This document shows positions 14,489 to 23,458 of a DNA stretch of 64,000 nucleotides, piece after piece. The position numbers were made by a program, and so were the translations under genes. Source of the DNA: Hydrogenophaga pseudoflava (GTDB lineage Bacteria; Pseudomonadota; Gammaproteobacteria; Burkholderiales; Burkholderiaceae_C); the NCBI RefSeq assembly GCF_031020795.1, contig NZ_JAVHJP010000004.1:62001-126000 (forward strand). Reading direction: 5' to 3'. How positions within the stretch are numbered: position 1 is the first letter of the stretch; every line of letters begins with the position of its first letter. The notes beneath the pieces were generated by a model that searched no databases, had not been told where the DNA came from, and worked only from the letters and a program-made list of their open reading frames with translations.

Positions 14489-14979
14489 CCGCTGCCACCT
14501 TCCACCTGTCCGCAAACCCGGTCGAGGCTCACAAGGGCGTCGTCGGCCAGGTCTGGCAGCAGATCAAGGCCCTGGCCGTGGCCGGGCACGCAACCGTGGT
14601 CGAAGTTCGCACCGCCGAGGATGTCAAGACAGACAAGCAGCGCCGGTACCTGCACGGGTACGTGCTGCTGACCATCGCCCGGGAGGCGCGCGTGAACGGC
14701 CAGCAGTTCGACATGAAGACCTGGAAGGAGTGGTATCGCGCCACCTTCCTGGGCTGGAAGGTCGTCACCTTCAAGGACCCGTTCAGCGGCAAGAAGGTGC
14801 GCCGCCGCCAGCGCGTGAGCACCGAAGACCTGGGGGTCAAGGGCTACAGCGAATACATCGAGCGCGTGACCGCCCACGCCGCCAGCGAGCTGGGCGTGGA
14901 GTTCCGGGAGGAATGGATAGACCCCGACACCGGGGAGGTCCTGACCCTCACGGCCATGAAGTCGAGGAAGCCCGCATGA
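14485..14979 (+). CDS. ninB: NinB/Orf recombination mediator
   Basis: A 164-residue member of the lambda NinB (Orf) family, a single-strand DNA-binding recombination mediator that acts with or in place of RecFOR. The core QRRYLHGYVLLTIAREARVN and the DMKTWKEWYR that follows match the family. The middle segment KKVRRRQRVSTEDLG adds basic charge. ATGA overlap with RusA suggests they are made together. Confidence 0.88.
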   Translation: MTAATFHLSANPVEAHKGVVGQVWQQIKALAVAGHATVVEVRTAEDVKTDKQRRYLHGYVLLTIAREARVNGQQFDMKTWKEWYRATFLGWKVVTFKDPFSGKKVRRRQRVSTEDLGVKGYSEYIERVTAHAASELGVEFREEWIDPDTGEVLTLTAMKSRKPA

Positions 14980-15020
14980 ACCACCACACCACCACCACAG
15001 ACCAACAGGAGCAACCGTGA
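14976..15020 (+). CDS. Possible 14-residue linking ORF
   Basis: A tiny frame that starts by ATGA overlap with the NinB stop and ends by GTGA overlap with the next gene's start. The peptide is MNHHTTTTDQQEQP. It may only pass ribosomes from one gene to the next; the AGGAG serving the next gene lies within it. It could be chance. Confidence 0.25.
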   Translation: MNHHTTTTDQQEQP

Positions 15021-15598
15021 CCCAAGCCGTTTTCAAGAGCACCAGCCAGGCGCTGCACTTCTCCTACCTGATCGAGTTCGAGCCGGCCGCCGGCAAGAGC
15101 ATCATGCAGGCGATGTACGAAGAGCACCTGAAGGCGACCGGGAAGTGGGTGACGATCCCCGCCGAGGAACGAACGATCGATTTCGGCGGCCTCTCCCCGC
15201 TGGAGATCCGCGGGCAGTGCGCCATGGTCCGGGCGTCGGCCGAGCACCGGCTGGTGTACCCGGAGGCGAACGCGGTGCGGGCCCACTACGGCATGCAGAC
15301 CACCAAGGCGGCCGGCATCCGTGGGCTGGTGGAGTACGTGGCGCCCATGCTGACGATCCAGAACGACATGACGAAGCTGGCCATGGCCTGGGGCCACCTG
15401 GGCACGATCAAGCAGCGCAAGGGCCTGACGCAGATCCAGATCGCCGAGTATTACGGCGTGCCGGTGGCGACCGTGCAGCGCGACCAGAAGCGGATCGCAG
15501 AGGTGGGGCGCCAGCTTCTCAAGCGCGCCATCGACGGGCTGGACGTGCACTTCAAGCGGACCGAACTGGTTTTGGACGAAGCCTTACAAAACGATTGA
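15017..15598 (+). CDS. HTH protein in the position of late antiterminator Q
   Basis: A 193-residue protein. The N-terminal half is globular (LSPLEIRGQCAMVRASAEHR near 58-77). A HTH follows at about 133-160 (KGLTQIQIAEYYGVPVATVQ), then a long C-terminal helix. GTG start with AGGAG upstream. It is the last early gene; a near-consensus promoter overlaps its stop and a terminator follows about 255 bases later. That layout is the one used by lambda Q, so a late regulator is the best inference, though I cannot match it to a known Q family. Confidence 0.65.
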   Translation: MTQAVFKSTSQALHFSYLIEFEPAAGKSIMQAMYEEHLKATGKWVTIPAEERTIDFGGLSPLEIRGQCAMVRASAEHRLVYPEANAVRAHYGMQTTKAAGIRGLVEYVAPMLTIQNDMTKLAMAWGHLGTIKQRKGLTQIQIAEYYGVPVATVQRDQKRIAEVGRQLLKRAIDGLDVHFKRTELVLDEALQND

Positions 15599-15623
15599 CG
15601 GCCTGATTTTTTTTGGTTATAAA
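15595..15623 (+). promoter_or_regulatory. Probable late promoter (pR'-like)
   Basis: -35 TTGACG (15595..15600), a 17-base spacer with an 8-T run and -10 TATAAA (15618..15623). It overlaps the stop codon of the HTH gene and points to all the late genes. No other promoter of this quality is seen before the terminase genes. Confidence 0.8.
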
Positions 15624-15653
15624 TCCGGCACGCTACCAAAACTGGGTTCATAA

Positions 15654-15863
15654 ATGGCACTGCAGTCTTGTCTGTCCATCTATTCTCCGTTCGCGAAGAA
15701 GCTGGAGATGGCCCGACAGATCAAAGCCAGTCGGCCCAGAAAAGAAATGACCGAGGAAGCGAAGCTGCGGCAACGTGCCAAGCAAAAGGCGTGGCACGAG
15801 AAGCGCCGGTCCGAAAACCTCGCTCAACGCGCACTGATCGAGAGCAAGCTCCAAGCCGCCTGA
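15654..15863 (+). CDS. Small basic protein between late promoter and terminator
   Basis: A 69-residue, Lys/Arg-rich protein with no recognised domain. The C-terminal two thirds should form one long charged helix (EEAKLRQRAKQKAWHEKRR). It begins about 25 bases after the predicted start of late transcription and ends just before a strong terminator, so it would be made even without antitermination. It might bind nucleic acid. The absence of a good ribosome binding site lowers certainty. Confidence 0.55.
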   Translation: MALQSCLSIYSPFAKKLEMARQIKASRPRKEMTEEAKLRQRAKQKAWHEKRRSENLAQRALIESKLQAA

Positions 15864-15880
15864 TCTCCCAAACACCACCG

Positions 15881-15905
15881 AAGCCCGCCACTGTGCGGGC
15901 TTTTT
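15881..15905 (+). terminator. Terminator downstream of the late promoter (tR'-like)
   Basis: Arms AAGCCCGC and GCGGGCTT with a 6-base loop run into a T tract. It would end a transcript of about 275 bases from the 15595 promoter, so late gene expression should need antitermination here. Confidence 0.85.
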
Positions 15906-15985
15906 CGTTTCTGGCATGTCCATCCGCCAGACCCGGCGCCGCGTGCGCAGTGCGGATGGCTTGCCGACCTCATTCGAGGCGCCCA

Positions 15986-16174
15986 ATGGACAAGATCACC
16001 ATCACGCGCGACCAGCTTCTGGCGATCTTCGTCCAGTGGGAAATCGACTCCAGAAACGGGCAGTGCGTGCCGCGCGAGGAAATCGAAGCGCTCACCGTCG
16101 AAGAGGCGGGCGCCCGGGTGACCGAGGTGTTTCTGGAGCGACTGAACGACACCATTGCCCAAGAGGCAATCTGA
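15986..16174 (+). CDS. Small phage protein upstream of terminase, 62 aa
   Basis: An acidic, helical protein of unknown function (MDKITITRDQLLAIFVQWE). GAGG lies six bases before the ATG. It is the first late gene after the terminator, in the place where many phages have a small HNH or terminase accessory gene, but no HNH motif is seen. Confidence 0.65.
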   Translation: MDKITITRDQLLAIFVQWEIDSRNGQCVPREEIEALTVEEAGARVTEVFLERLNDTIAQEAI

Positions 16175-16183
16175 AAGAACACC

Positions 16184-16741
16184 ATGGCGCTGAACGCAAA
16201 ACAGCGCCGCTTCGTGGAAGAGTACCTGACGGACCTGAACGCCACGCAAGCGGCTATCCGGGCCGGGTACAGCCAGAAGACCGCCAGAGCGATAGGCGCG
16301 CGGCTGTTGACAAATGTTGACATCCAGCAGGCTATCCAGGTCGCGATGCAGGACCGCTCAGAGCAGACGGGGATCACCGCTGCGAGGGTGCTGTCCGAGA
16401 TCGGCCGCCTGGCCTTCGCGGACATCCGCAAGATCTTTACGGAAGACGGCCAGCTTCGCCCGGTGCACGAGTTGCCGGAAGAGGTGGCCGCCTCGATCTC
16501 CAGCGTGGAGGTCGTGACCAGCAGGGTGCCCGGCGGTGAGCCGACCGAGGTGGAATACACCTCCAAGATCAAGTTTTGGGACAAGCGAGGTTCGCTCGAG
16601 CTGCTGGGCAAGCATCTGAAGCTCTTCACCGACAAGACCGAAGTGACCGGGCCCGGGGGTGGACCCATCGAGCACAGGACAACGGTTGTCGATGAAAAAG
16701 CAGTCAAAGCCGCCGTCTCCAAGCTCGCGGGGGAGTACTGA
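16184..16741 (+). CDS. terS: Terminase small subunit
   Basis: A 185-residue Terminase_2-type protein that recognises phage DNA for packaging. The N-terminal HTH part is [20 protein letters not shown] followed by [10 protein letters not shown] and several Ala/Arg-rich helices. The middle, ADIRKIF and [14 protein letters not shown], is also characteristic. It overlaps the large subunit gene by about 50 bases in another frame. Confidence 0.93.
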   Translation: MALNAKQRRFVEEYLTDLNATQAAIRAGYSQKTARAIGARLLTNVDIQQAIQVAMQDRSEQTGITAARVLSEIGRLAFADIRKIFTEDGQLRPVHELPEEVAASISSVEVVTSRVPGGEPTEVEYTSKIKFWDKRGSLELLGKHLKLFTDKTEVTGPGGGPIEHRTTVVDEKAVKAAVSKLAGEY

Positions 16742-18227
16742 GGTCACACCGGAGGTCGAGCGCGCCGCGGCGAAGGCGATGTGCGAGCAGTCGCACCTGT
16801 TCTTCACGCGGTACTTCTTCAAGCACCGCCAGGGCATCAAGTTCCGGGTCAACTGGCACCACCACCTGATCTGCGACACGGTCCAGCGGGTGATGGACGG
16901 CGAGCTGAAGAACGTCGTCATCAACGTCCCGCCCGGGTCCTCCAAGACCGAGATCGTCGCCATCAACCTGATGGCCCGGGGCCTGGCGATCAACCCGCGG
17001 GCCCGGTTCCTGCACATCAGCTACTCGGATGACCTGGCGCTGCTGAACAGCCAGATCGCCCGCGACATCGTCGTCTCGGACGAGTTCCAAGAGCTTTGGC
17101 CCCTGAAGGTGGCCGACGACGCGAAGTCGAAGAAGCGCTGGAACGTCGAGCACGAGGGGAAGAAGGCCGGCGGCGTGTACGCGGTCAGCCTGGGCGGCCA
17201 GATCACCGGCTTTCGTGCTGGTCACATGGCCGAGGGCTGGCAGGGCGCGATCATCATCGACGACCCGCTGAAGGTGGAAGACGCCTACAGCAAGACGAAG
17301 CGCGCCGCGGCCAACCGCAAGCTGGTGTCCACGGTCAAGAGCCGGAAGGCCAGCCCGGACACGCCGATCATCGTGATCATGCAGCGGCTGGCCGAGGAAG
17401 ACCCGACCGGCTTCATCAAGGCCGGCAACGTGCCGGGTGACTGGGAGTTCATCACCATCCCGGCGCTGGTGGACGACACCTACCAGGTGGACGACCGGTA
17501 CCGCGCGGAGATGGACGACAGCGAGCGTGATGCCGCTGGCCGCTTCTCCTACTGGCCGTACAAGGAGCCGCTGAAAGACCTGCTGGAGCTTGAGCAGAAG
17601 GATTCCTTCGTGTTCGGCGGCCAGTACCAGCAACGCCCGAAGCTGCTGGGCGGCAACATCATCAAGGGCGAGCACTTCCGACGCTATTCGGTTGTGCCGC
17701 CGCTGCGCTACCGCGTCATGTACGCGGACACGGCCCAGAAGACGGCCGAGCGCAACGACTATTCCGTGTTCCAGTGTTGGGGCATGGGCGAGGACGGGCG
17801 CATCTACCTGCTGGACCAGATCCGCGGGAAGTGGGAGGCGCCCGAGCTCAAGCGTCGCGCGAAGGCCTTCTGGTCCAAGCACAAAGCCTGGGAAGAAACC
17901 GACCCGCACGCCCCGACGCTGCGCCGGCTGAAGGTGGAGGACAAGGCGTCCGGTACTGGCCTGATCCAGGACCTGCGAACGGAAGCATCCATTCCGGTGG
18001 ACGGCATCCAGCGCGGAACCGACAAGCTGACCCGCGTCATGGACGTGGTGAGCTACATCGAATCCGGCTACGTGTGCATCCCAGAGGGCGCTCCGTGGGT
18101 GTCCGACTTCGTGGACGAGTGCGAGAGCTTCACCGCCGACGACACGCACGCGCATGACGACCAGGTGGACCCGCTCTGCGACGCGATTTCCGAGATGCTG
18201 GGCAAGCGCAAGAGCCTTTACGACTGA
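16692..18227 (+). CDS. terL: Terminase large subunit
   Basis: About 511 residues; the packaging motor ATPase and nuclease. Walker A is VPPGSSKTE, Walker B is AIIIDDPLK and the nuclease domain begins with [18 protein letters not shown]. The C-terminus has [13 protein letters not shown]. The start is uncertain: ATG at 16692 or GTG at 16659 are both inside the small subunit gene and neither has a clear ribosome binding site, so coupling is likely. Confidence 0.95.
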   Translation: MKKQSKPPSPSSRGSTEVTPEVERAAAKAMCEQSHLFFTRYFFKHRQGIKFRVNWHHHLICDTVQRVMDGELKNVVINVPPGSSKTEIVAINLMARGLAINPRARFLHISYSDDLALLNSQIARDIVVSDEFQELWPLKVADDAKSKKRWNVEHEGKKAGGVYAVSLGGQITGFRAGHMAEGWQGAIIIDDPLKVEDAYSKTKRAAANRKLVSTVKSRKASPDTPIIVIMQRLAEEDPTGFIKAGNVPGDWEFITIPALVDDTYQVDDRYRAEMDDSERDAAGRFSYWPYKEPLKDLLELEQKDSFVFGGQYQQRPKLLGGNIIKGEHFRRYSVVPPLRYRVMYADTAQKTAERNDYSVFQCWGMGEDGRIYLLDQIRGKWEAPELKRRAKAFWSKHKAWEETDPHAPTLRRLKVEDKASGTGLIQDLRTEASIPVDGIQRGTDKLTRVMDVVSYIESGYVCIPEGAPWVSDFVDECESFTADDTHAHDDQVDPLCDAISEMLGKRKSLYD

Positions 18228-18232
18228 TCGAC

Positions 18233-19654
18233 ATGAAGCGAAACGTGAAAACAGCCTCGGCCGCCCTCGCGCGCACCACGCGCCCGGTGGTTGCCGATGG
18301 CCTGGAAAACGTGGTCGCAGGCCTTGGTACCGAGCGCGACAAGCGCAGCTTCACGCAATACGGCTTCGCCCGCCACCTCTCCCGCATCGAGCTGGAGAAC
18401 ATGTACCGGACTTCCTGGCTCGCCAAGAAGATCGTGAACGTAGTGGCCGACGACATGACGCGCGCGTGGCGCCGGCATGTGTTCGATGACGAGTCTGGCG
18501 AGATGATGTTCGCCGTCGAGCAGGTCGAGAAGGCGCTGTTCGTGCGGGCGAAGGTCAACGAGGCGCTGCGCTGGGCCCGCCTGTACGGTGGCGCCCTGAT
18601 CGTGATCGGCGTCAACGGCGAATCGCCGGCCACCCCACTGAATTTGGACACCATCCGCCTGGGGTCGCTGCGCTGGCTCCATGTTCTGGACCGGCACCGT
18701 GTGTCTGCCAGTGGTGTGCTGACCACCGACCTAGAGAGCCCGAACTTCGGCAAGCCGGAGGCCTACACCGTGGCCGAGTCCTCGGTGGTGGTGCATCACA
18801 CCCGGGTTCTGCGCTTCGATGGCCAGCCGCTTCCCTACTTCGCGTGGGAGAAGAACGAGCGCTGGGGCGACAGCGAGTTGCAGCACCTTTTCGATTCGCT
18901 GTCCAACGCCGACACATCCACCGCTGCAGTGGCCTCGATGCTGTTCGAGGCGAACGTGGATGTGGTCAAGGCCGAGGGCCTGGCCGATCTGGTGAGCACG
19001 CGCGGTGGCGAGGAAAAGCTGATCAAGCGCTTCCAGACCGCGGCGATGCTCAAGAGCTTCAACCGCATGCTGCTGCTGGACGGTCAGGAGAGCTACGAGA
19101 AGAAGGGCAACAACTTCTCGGGCCTGGACAAGGTCATGCAGCAGTTCATGCAGGACGTGAGCGGCGCGGCCGACATCCCGGTGACGCGCCTGTATGGCCA
19201 GGTGCCTGGCGGCCTGAACGCCTCGGGCGATTCGGAGATCCGGAACTACTACGACAGCATCAAGGCCAAGCAGGAGGCGATCCTGTGCCCGCAGCTGGAC
19301 CTGCTGGACGAGATCCTGATCCGCTCGGCGCTGGGCCGCATGCCCGACGACTACCGGTACGAGCTGGGATCGCTCTGGCAGATGTCGGACAAAGAGAAGT
19401 CCGAGATCGAGAAGAACCGGGCCGAGCGCGACGCCAAGTACCTGGAGATGGGTGTGATCACCGAGGGCGTGATCGCCGCCGACCTCAAGGAAGCCGGCAC
19501 GTACAAGAACCTGACCGACGAAGAAGTCGAGCTGGCCTATGAGCTGGCCGAGAAGGTGGACGACGAGGACCCTCCAGACCCGGAGAACCCGGACGACAAG
19601 GATCCTGGGAAGAAGCCTGAACCAGACGACGAAGACCCGGCAGAGCAGAAATGA
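18233..19654 (+). CDS. Phage portal protein (DUF1073)
   Basis: A 473-residue portal of the DUF1073 family, forming the dodecameric ring through which DNA passes. RHLSRIELENMYRTSWLAKK near the N-terminus and RLYGQVPGGLNASGDSEIRN in the C-terminal half are characteristic. The last 40 residues are a Asp/Glu/Pro-rich tail. Its location straight after TerL supports the call. DUF1073 proteins are sometimes labelled anti-CBASS Acb1-like; the length and position here argue for portal. Confidence 0.9.
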   Translation: MKRNVKTASAALARTTRPVVADGLENVVAGLGTERDKRSFTQYGFARHLSRIELENMYRTSWLAKKIVNVVADDMTRAWRRHVFDDESGEMMFAVEQVEKALFVRAKVNEALRWARLYGGALIVIGVNGESPATPLNLDTIRLGSLRWLHVLDRHRVSASGVLTTDLESPNFGKPEAYTVAESSVVVHHTRVLRFDGQPLPYFAWEKNERWGDSELQHLFDSLSNADTSTAAVASMLFEANVDVVKAEGLADLVSTRGGEEKLIKRFQTAAMLKSFNRMLLLDGQESYEKKGNNFSGLDKVMQQFMQDVSGAADIPVTRLYGQVPGGLNASGDSEIRNYYDSIKAKQEAILCPQLDLLDEILIRSALGRMPDDYRYELGSLWQMSDKEKSEIEKNRAERDAKYLEMGVITEGVIAADLKEAGTYKNLTDEEVELAYELAEKVDDEDPPDPENPDDKDPGKKPEPDDEDPAEQK

Positions 19655-20481
19655 TCGAACTCGCTCAACTGATCAGGCACGCGCCTGGTCTGCGAAAGCG
19701 AGTGCGCAAGCTGCGGCCGGTCAAGCCGTCGAAGGCCACGGAAGCGTGGTACCGGGTCGAGCTTCTGCAGCTGGTGGACCAGTTGGACCGCATTGCACGC
19801 GCCGAACTGCTGCCGCTGCTGCAGACGCCGGCCGTCGACCGGGTGGCGCGGGCCGAAATCAGCACCTCTTTTCAGGTGCCCAGGTTGCTCGAGCGCATCG
19901 CCCAGCTGGCCCGATCGTTCGGTGGTCTGCAGGCGCAGGCCGACCGCATGGCCGCCCAGGTGGCGAGCCGCGCGCTGGGGGATGTGGACAAGCGTCTGTC
20001 GGACGGCATCCGGCGATCCACGAAGGTGGATGTGACCGGCCTGCTGGCGCGCAGTGAGCGGATCAACGCAACCGTGCAGGCCGCGGCCAAGGCCAACGTC
20101 GACCTGATCACCAGCATCCCGGTGCAGCACTTCCAGCGCCTGGCTGTGAAGGTGGAGAAGGGCTTCGCCCAAGGCATGCGCTCGGCGCAGCTGGCCAAGC
20201 TGGTGCAGGAGCAGACGGGCGTAACCAAGAGCCGCGCCAAGCTGATCGCCCGGGACCAGATCGGGAAGATGAACTCGGACTTTTCGCGGGTTCGCCAGCA
20301 GGACCTCGGCATCACCCACTACATCTGGCGCACAGCTCAGGATGAGCGCGTGCGCGACGAACACGCGGATCTGGACGGCCGGACCTTCGCATGGTCTGAC
20401 CCTCCGAGCGAAGGGCACCCCGGCATGCCGATCCAGTGCCGGTGCATCGCCGAACCGGTGTTCAACCTGGACCCATCATGA
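19651..20481 (+). CDS. Mu gpF-like minor head protein
   Basis: A 276-residue head morphogenesis protein. The C-terminal signature is present: WRTAQDERVRDEHADLDGR, then GMPIQCRCIAEPVF, which together are the MuF motif with two Cys. The N-terminal half is helical. A few copies usually sit inside the head near the portal. The ATGA overlap with portal and position before the protease are standard. Confidence 0.9.
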   Translation: MIELAQLIRHAPGLRKRVRKLRPVKPSKATEAWYRVELLQLVDQLDRIARAELLPLLQTPAVDRVARAEISTSFQVPRLLERIAQLARSFGGLQAQADRMAAQVASRALGDVDKRLSDGIRRSTKVDVTGLLARSERINATVQAAAKANVDLITSIPVQHFQRLAVKVEKGFAQGMRSAQLAKLVQEQTGVTKSRAKLIARDQIGKMNSDFSRVRQQDLGITHYIWRTAQDERVRDEHADLDGRTFAWSDPPSEGHPGMPIQCRCIAEPVFNLDPS

Positions 20482-21647
20482 AGACGATCACAGCCGCCGA
20501 CCGCATCGAGGTCACGGACGGGGAAGACTCGCCCGAGGGCTTCCTGATCAAGACCGGGAACATCGCCCGGACCGGCGTGCAGGAGTACCTGGCCAGCGAG
20601 CTGGGCCTGGACGGTCTGGACCCCATGAAGGTGGTGCGCCTGTATCGGCCCGCTGACGAGGTCTTCCGGCCCGAGAGCATGGCCAGCTTCGACGGCAAGC
20701 CCGTCACGGTGGACCACCCGCCCGTGCTGGTCACGCGCGACAACTGGAAGACCTACGCAGTCGGCGACGTGTGCAACGTGCGCCGGTCCGGCGACTTCAT
20801 GGCCGCCAAGATCGTCCTCAAGGACAGCGCGGCGATCAACGCCCTCAAGGCCGGAAAGCACGAGCTTTCCAACGGCTACACGTTCACTCTGGACATGACG
20901 CCAGGCGTTGCCCCGGACGGGCAAGGCTACGACGGCGTCCAACGAAACATCCGCGGCAACCACCTTGCACTGGTGGAAGCCGCGCGGTGTGGCTCGGCCT
21001 GCCGAGTCCTTGACCACAACCCCTCCATTCAAGGAAACAACCCGATGACTACCCGCAAAGTCGTAGTCGATGGCATCCCTGTCGAAGTGTCCGACACGGC
21101 GGCGGGAGCCATCGAGAAGCTGCTGAAAGACCGTGACGACGCCCTGAAACTGGCTGTCGACGCGGACACGAAACACAAGGCCGACCAGTCGGCCGCCGCT
21201 GCTGCCCACGCTGCCGCACTCGCCGCCAAGGATGCGGAGATCGCCGCCCTGAAAAAGGACGTGATCACCCCCGAAGCGCGCGACGCCCTGGTCGCCGACT
21301 GGGCCAAGCTGATCGCCGACGCCAAGCGCCTGGTGCCCACCCTGGCCACCGACGGCAAGACCTGCGCGCAGATCCGCCGCGAGGTGATCGGCGAGCTGGT
21401 CAAGACCAACGACACCGCCAAGGCCGTGGCCGGCGCGGTGCTGGCTGGCAAGGAACTGGCCACCGCTGACGCGGACGCGCTGCGCGCTGCGTTCAACGCT
21501 GTCTCCGCTGCCATCCCGGCCGGCGCCTCCGAGCAGCAATCCGGCAATGACAGCGCCCTGGGCGCCGCGCTGCTGGGCAAGACCGAACCCACCCAGGCCA
21601 TGGACGCCCATGCCCTGTTCGTCGCCAACATGACCCAAGGAGCCTGA
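20478..21647 (+). CDS. DUF2213 prohead protease-scaffold fusion
   Basis: A 389-residue protein. The N-terminal 180 residues match DUF2213, a capsid maturation protease family: VDHPPVLVTRDNW, KHELSNGYTF and HLALVEAARCG, which suggest His and Ser residues of the active site. The C-terminal 200 residues form a Lys/Ala/Asp-rich coiled coil typical of scaffold. Start at 20478 overlaps the MuF stop. An internal in-frame ATG with its own AAGGA at 21045 probably makes the scaffold alone, as with lambda C and Nu3. Confidence 0.88.
   Translation: MKTITAADRIEVTDGEDSPEGFLIKTGNIARTGVQEYLASELGLDGLDPMKVVRLYRPADEVFRPESMASFDGKPVTVDHPPVLVTRDNWKTYAVGDVCNVRRSGDFMAAKIVLKDSAAINALKAGKHELSNGYTFTLDMTPGVAPDGQGYDGVQRNIRGNHLALVEAARCGSACRVLDHNPSIQGNNPMTTRKVVVDGIPVEVSDTAAGAIEKLLKDRDDALKLAVDADTKHKADQSAAAAAHAAALAAKDAEIAALKKDVITPEARDALVADWAKLIADAKRLVPTLATDGKTCAQIRREVIGELVKTNDTAKAVAGAVLAGKELATADADALRAAFNAVSAAIPAGASEQQSGNDSALGAALLGKTEPTQAMDAHALFVANMTQGA
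21045..21647 (+). CDS. Nested scaffold protein (internal start)
   Basis: In-frame with the protease gene (189 codons downstream). AAGGA at 21031..21035 lies nine bases before the ATG. The product would be about 200 residues, starting MTTRKVVVDG, with a coiled coil near 24-66 and a Gln/Ala-rich C-terminal part. Size and layout match free scaffold proteins made from within the protease gene in lambda-like phages. Confidence 0.6.
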   Translation: MTTRKVVVDGIPVEVSDTAAGAIEKLLKDRDDALKLAVDADTKHKADQSAAAAAHAAALAAKDAEIAALKKDVITPEARDALVADWAKLIADAKRLVPTLATDGKTCAQIRREVIGELVKTNDTAKAVAGAVLAGKELATADADALRAAFNAVSAAIPAGASEQQSGNDSALGAALLGKTEPTQAMDAHALFVANMTQGA

Positions 21648-21651
21648 AGCC

Positions 21652-22146
21652 ATGGAAGACATCCTGAACAACCCCGGCGGGCGCACCCTCTCGCGCGGCT
21701 ACGCCGGCAACTGGGCCGACACCAGCACCCACATCGCTGTCACGCGCAAGAACGAGAACGCTGCCGTCATCGACTACGGCATTGCCGTCGCCCGCGGCGC
21801 GGCCAACGACACCTGCAAGGTGATCACCGCCGACGCCGACAAGGTGGCCGGCATCTCGGTGCGCCACGTCACGGCCCCGTACAACCCGACCACGGGTGAG
21901 GTGGCCTACCGCCAGTACGACACGGTGCCTCTGGCCCGCTTCGGTCGCATTCTGGTGACCGCGCTGGAGAACGCCACCGAGGGCGACCAGGTGCTGTTCA
22001 TCACCGCCCAGGGCGGCAAGCTGGGCTCCACCACTGGCGGCGCTGCTGGCGCTGGCCGCGTGGCGGTGCCCGGCGCACGCTGGGCTGAAACCGTGGTCGC
22101 TGGCGCCGTTGGCGTCATCGAAATCAACATGCTGGGAGCAAACTGA
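21652..22146 (+). CDS. Structural cement (head decoration) protein
   Basis: A 164-residue, beta-rich protein resembling the phage Gp24-type cement family (RTLSRGYAGNWADTSTHIAV, then ALENATEGDQVLFITAQGG). It would stabilise the capsid at its outer surface. It lies between scaffold and major capsid genes, the normal place for a decoration protein. Confidence 0.8.
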   Translation: MEDILNNPGGRTLSRGYAGNWADTSTHIAVTRKNENAAVIDYGIAVARGAANDTCKVITADADKVAGISVRHVTAPYNPTTGEVAYRQYDTVPLARFGRILVTALENATEGDQVLFITAQGGKLGSTTGGAAGAGRVAVPGARWAETVVAGAVGVIEINMLGAN

Positions 22147-22148
22147 TC

Positions 22149-23183
22149 ATGAAGTTCGACAAAACCGCAATCGACGCCGCCGTCAAGTCGTACGTCGCCT
22201 CGCGCACCGCCGCGCTGCAGCCGTACATCGGCGACGTGGCCCGCGCCATGGGCCAGGCTCCAGGCGGCTTCACCGCCAACGACGCCCAGCAGGGCATGGC
22301 CTTCTTCGTCAGCCAGCTGGCCTACACCGAAGCCGGTGTGTTCACCCGCCAGTACGAGCCGATGCAGTACCAGTCCCTGGTGCCCATCAGCACCGAGGCC
22401 GGCGAGTGGGCCGACTCGATCCGCTACGAGACCAGCGACATCGCTGCCATGGGCAAGCGTGTCAACGGCCGCGGCGACGACATCCCGTACGTGGACGTGC
22501 AACAGGCTGAAAAGTCGTTCAGCGTGGCGCCGGCCGGTATCGGCTACCACTACACCCAGCAGGAGATCATCCAGTCGGCCTACTTCCGCCGCCCGCTGTC
22601 CAGCGCGCGCATGGTGGCCGCCATGGAAGGCTTCCAGCGCCACATGAACAAGGTGGCCCTGTTCGGTGAGGGTGAGTTCAACGGTCTGTTCGCCCACGCC
22701 AGCGTGCCCAAGGGCAACCGCCCCAGCGGCGCGGCCTGGGCTGGCGCGACGCCGGACACCATCCTGTCCGACCTGAACGCCGGCATGCTGACGGTGTTCA
22801 ACAGCTCCAGCAAGAACGACGTGCCCAACGTCATCGTGCTGCCGTCGGACCAGTACACCAAGATCGCCACCACGCCCCGCAGCGCGAACAGCGACACCAC
22901 CATCCTGGAGTACTTCCTCGCGAACAACCTGCGCAAGGCCATGCGCGGCGACAACGTCCAGGTGGTCCCGGGCTACGGTCTGGAGACTGCCGGCACTGGC
23001 GGCATCACCCGCGCGGTGTTCTACGTCAAGTCGCCCGAGCGTCTGGTGATGCACATCCCGCAGATGCTGCGCTTCCTGGCGCCCCAGGCCGAGAACCTGG
23101 CGATCAAGGTGCCCGGCACCTACCGCTATGCCGGTCTGGAAGTCCGCTACCTGAAGTCGGCCTACTACATGGAGGGCATCTGA
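22149..23183 (+). CDS. Major capsid protein (DUF2184)
   Basis: A 344-residue HK97-fold capsid protein of the DUF2184 family. Recognisable parts are the N-terminal ARAMGQAPGGFTANDAQQGM, FVSQLAYTEAGVFTRQYEPM and the C-terminal FLAPQAENLAIKVPGTYRYA. It forms the shell; maturation by the DUF2213 protease is expected, although no cut site can be read with confidence. Confidence 0.92.
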   Translation: MKFDKTAIDAAVKSYVASRTAALQPYIGDVARAMGQAPGGFTANDAQQGMAFFVSQLAYTEAGVFTRQYEPMQYQSLVPISTEAGEWADSIRYETSDIAAMGKRVNGRGDDIPYVDVQQAEKSFSVAPAGIGYHYTQQEIIQSAYFRRPLSSARMVAAMEGFQRHMNKVALFGEGEFNGLFAHASVPKGNRPSGAAWAGATPDTILSDLNAGMLTVFNSSSKNDVPNVIVLPSDQYTKIATTPRSANSDTTILEYFLANNLRKAMRGDNVQVVPGYGLETAGTGGITRAVFYVKSPERLVMHIPQMLRFLAPQAENLAIKVPGTYRYAGLEVRYLKSAYYMEGI

Positions 23184-23185
23184 TC

Positions 23186-23455
23186 ATGGGCGCGATCCGC
23201 AACACCTCCAAGGGTGACATCCAGGTCACCACCGAAGCCGGGAAGTTCGTCTTCCCGGCGGGCAAGGCCAAGGGCGACCTCGCAGCCGAGCGCATCGCCG
23301 AGATCGAGAAGGCCGGCGCCGTCTATTTCTCCGTGGGCGAGCTGGTGACCGAGGGCGACGAGGAAGCCGAAGCCGCCGCCAAGGCCAAGGCCGAGGCAGA
23401 AGCGAAGGCCAAGGCGGAAGCCGAAGCCGCCGCCAAGGCCGCGAAAAAGAAGTAA
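23186..23455 (+). CDS. Small head-region protein with charged Ala/Lys/Glu tail
   Basis: An 89-residue protein. The first 55 residues form a small beta-rich unit (NTSKGDIQVTTEAGKFVFPA). The last 35 are an Ala/Lys/Glu repeat helix made from near-identical codons. Function unknown; similar genes follow the capsid gene in related phages, so a head or adaptor role is likely. Confidence 0.75.
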   Translation: MGAIRNTSKGDIQVTTEAGKFVFPAGKAKGDLAAERIAEIEKAGAVYFSVGELVTEGDEEAEAAAKAKAEAEAKAKAEAEAAAKAAKKK

Positions 23456-23458
23456 GCC

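Noticed and set aside
23341-23455. Repeat of Ala/Lys/Glu codons as a tandem DNA repeat element
   Set aside because: It is the coding repeat of a charged helix in a small head protein, without features of a mobile or regulatory repeat.
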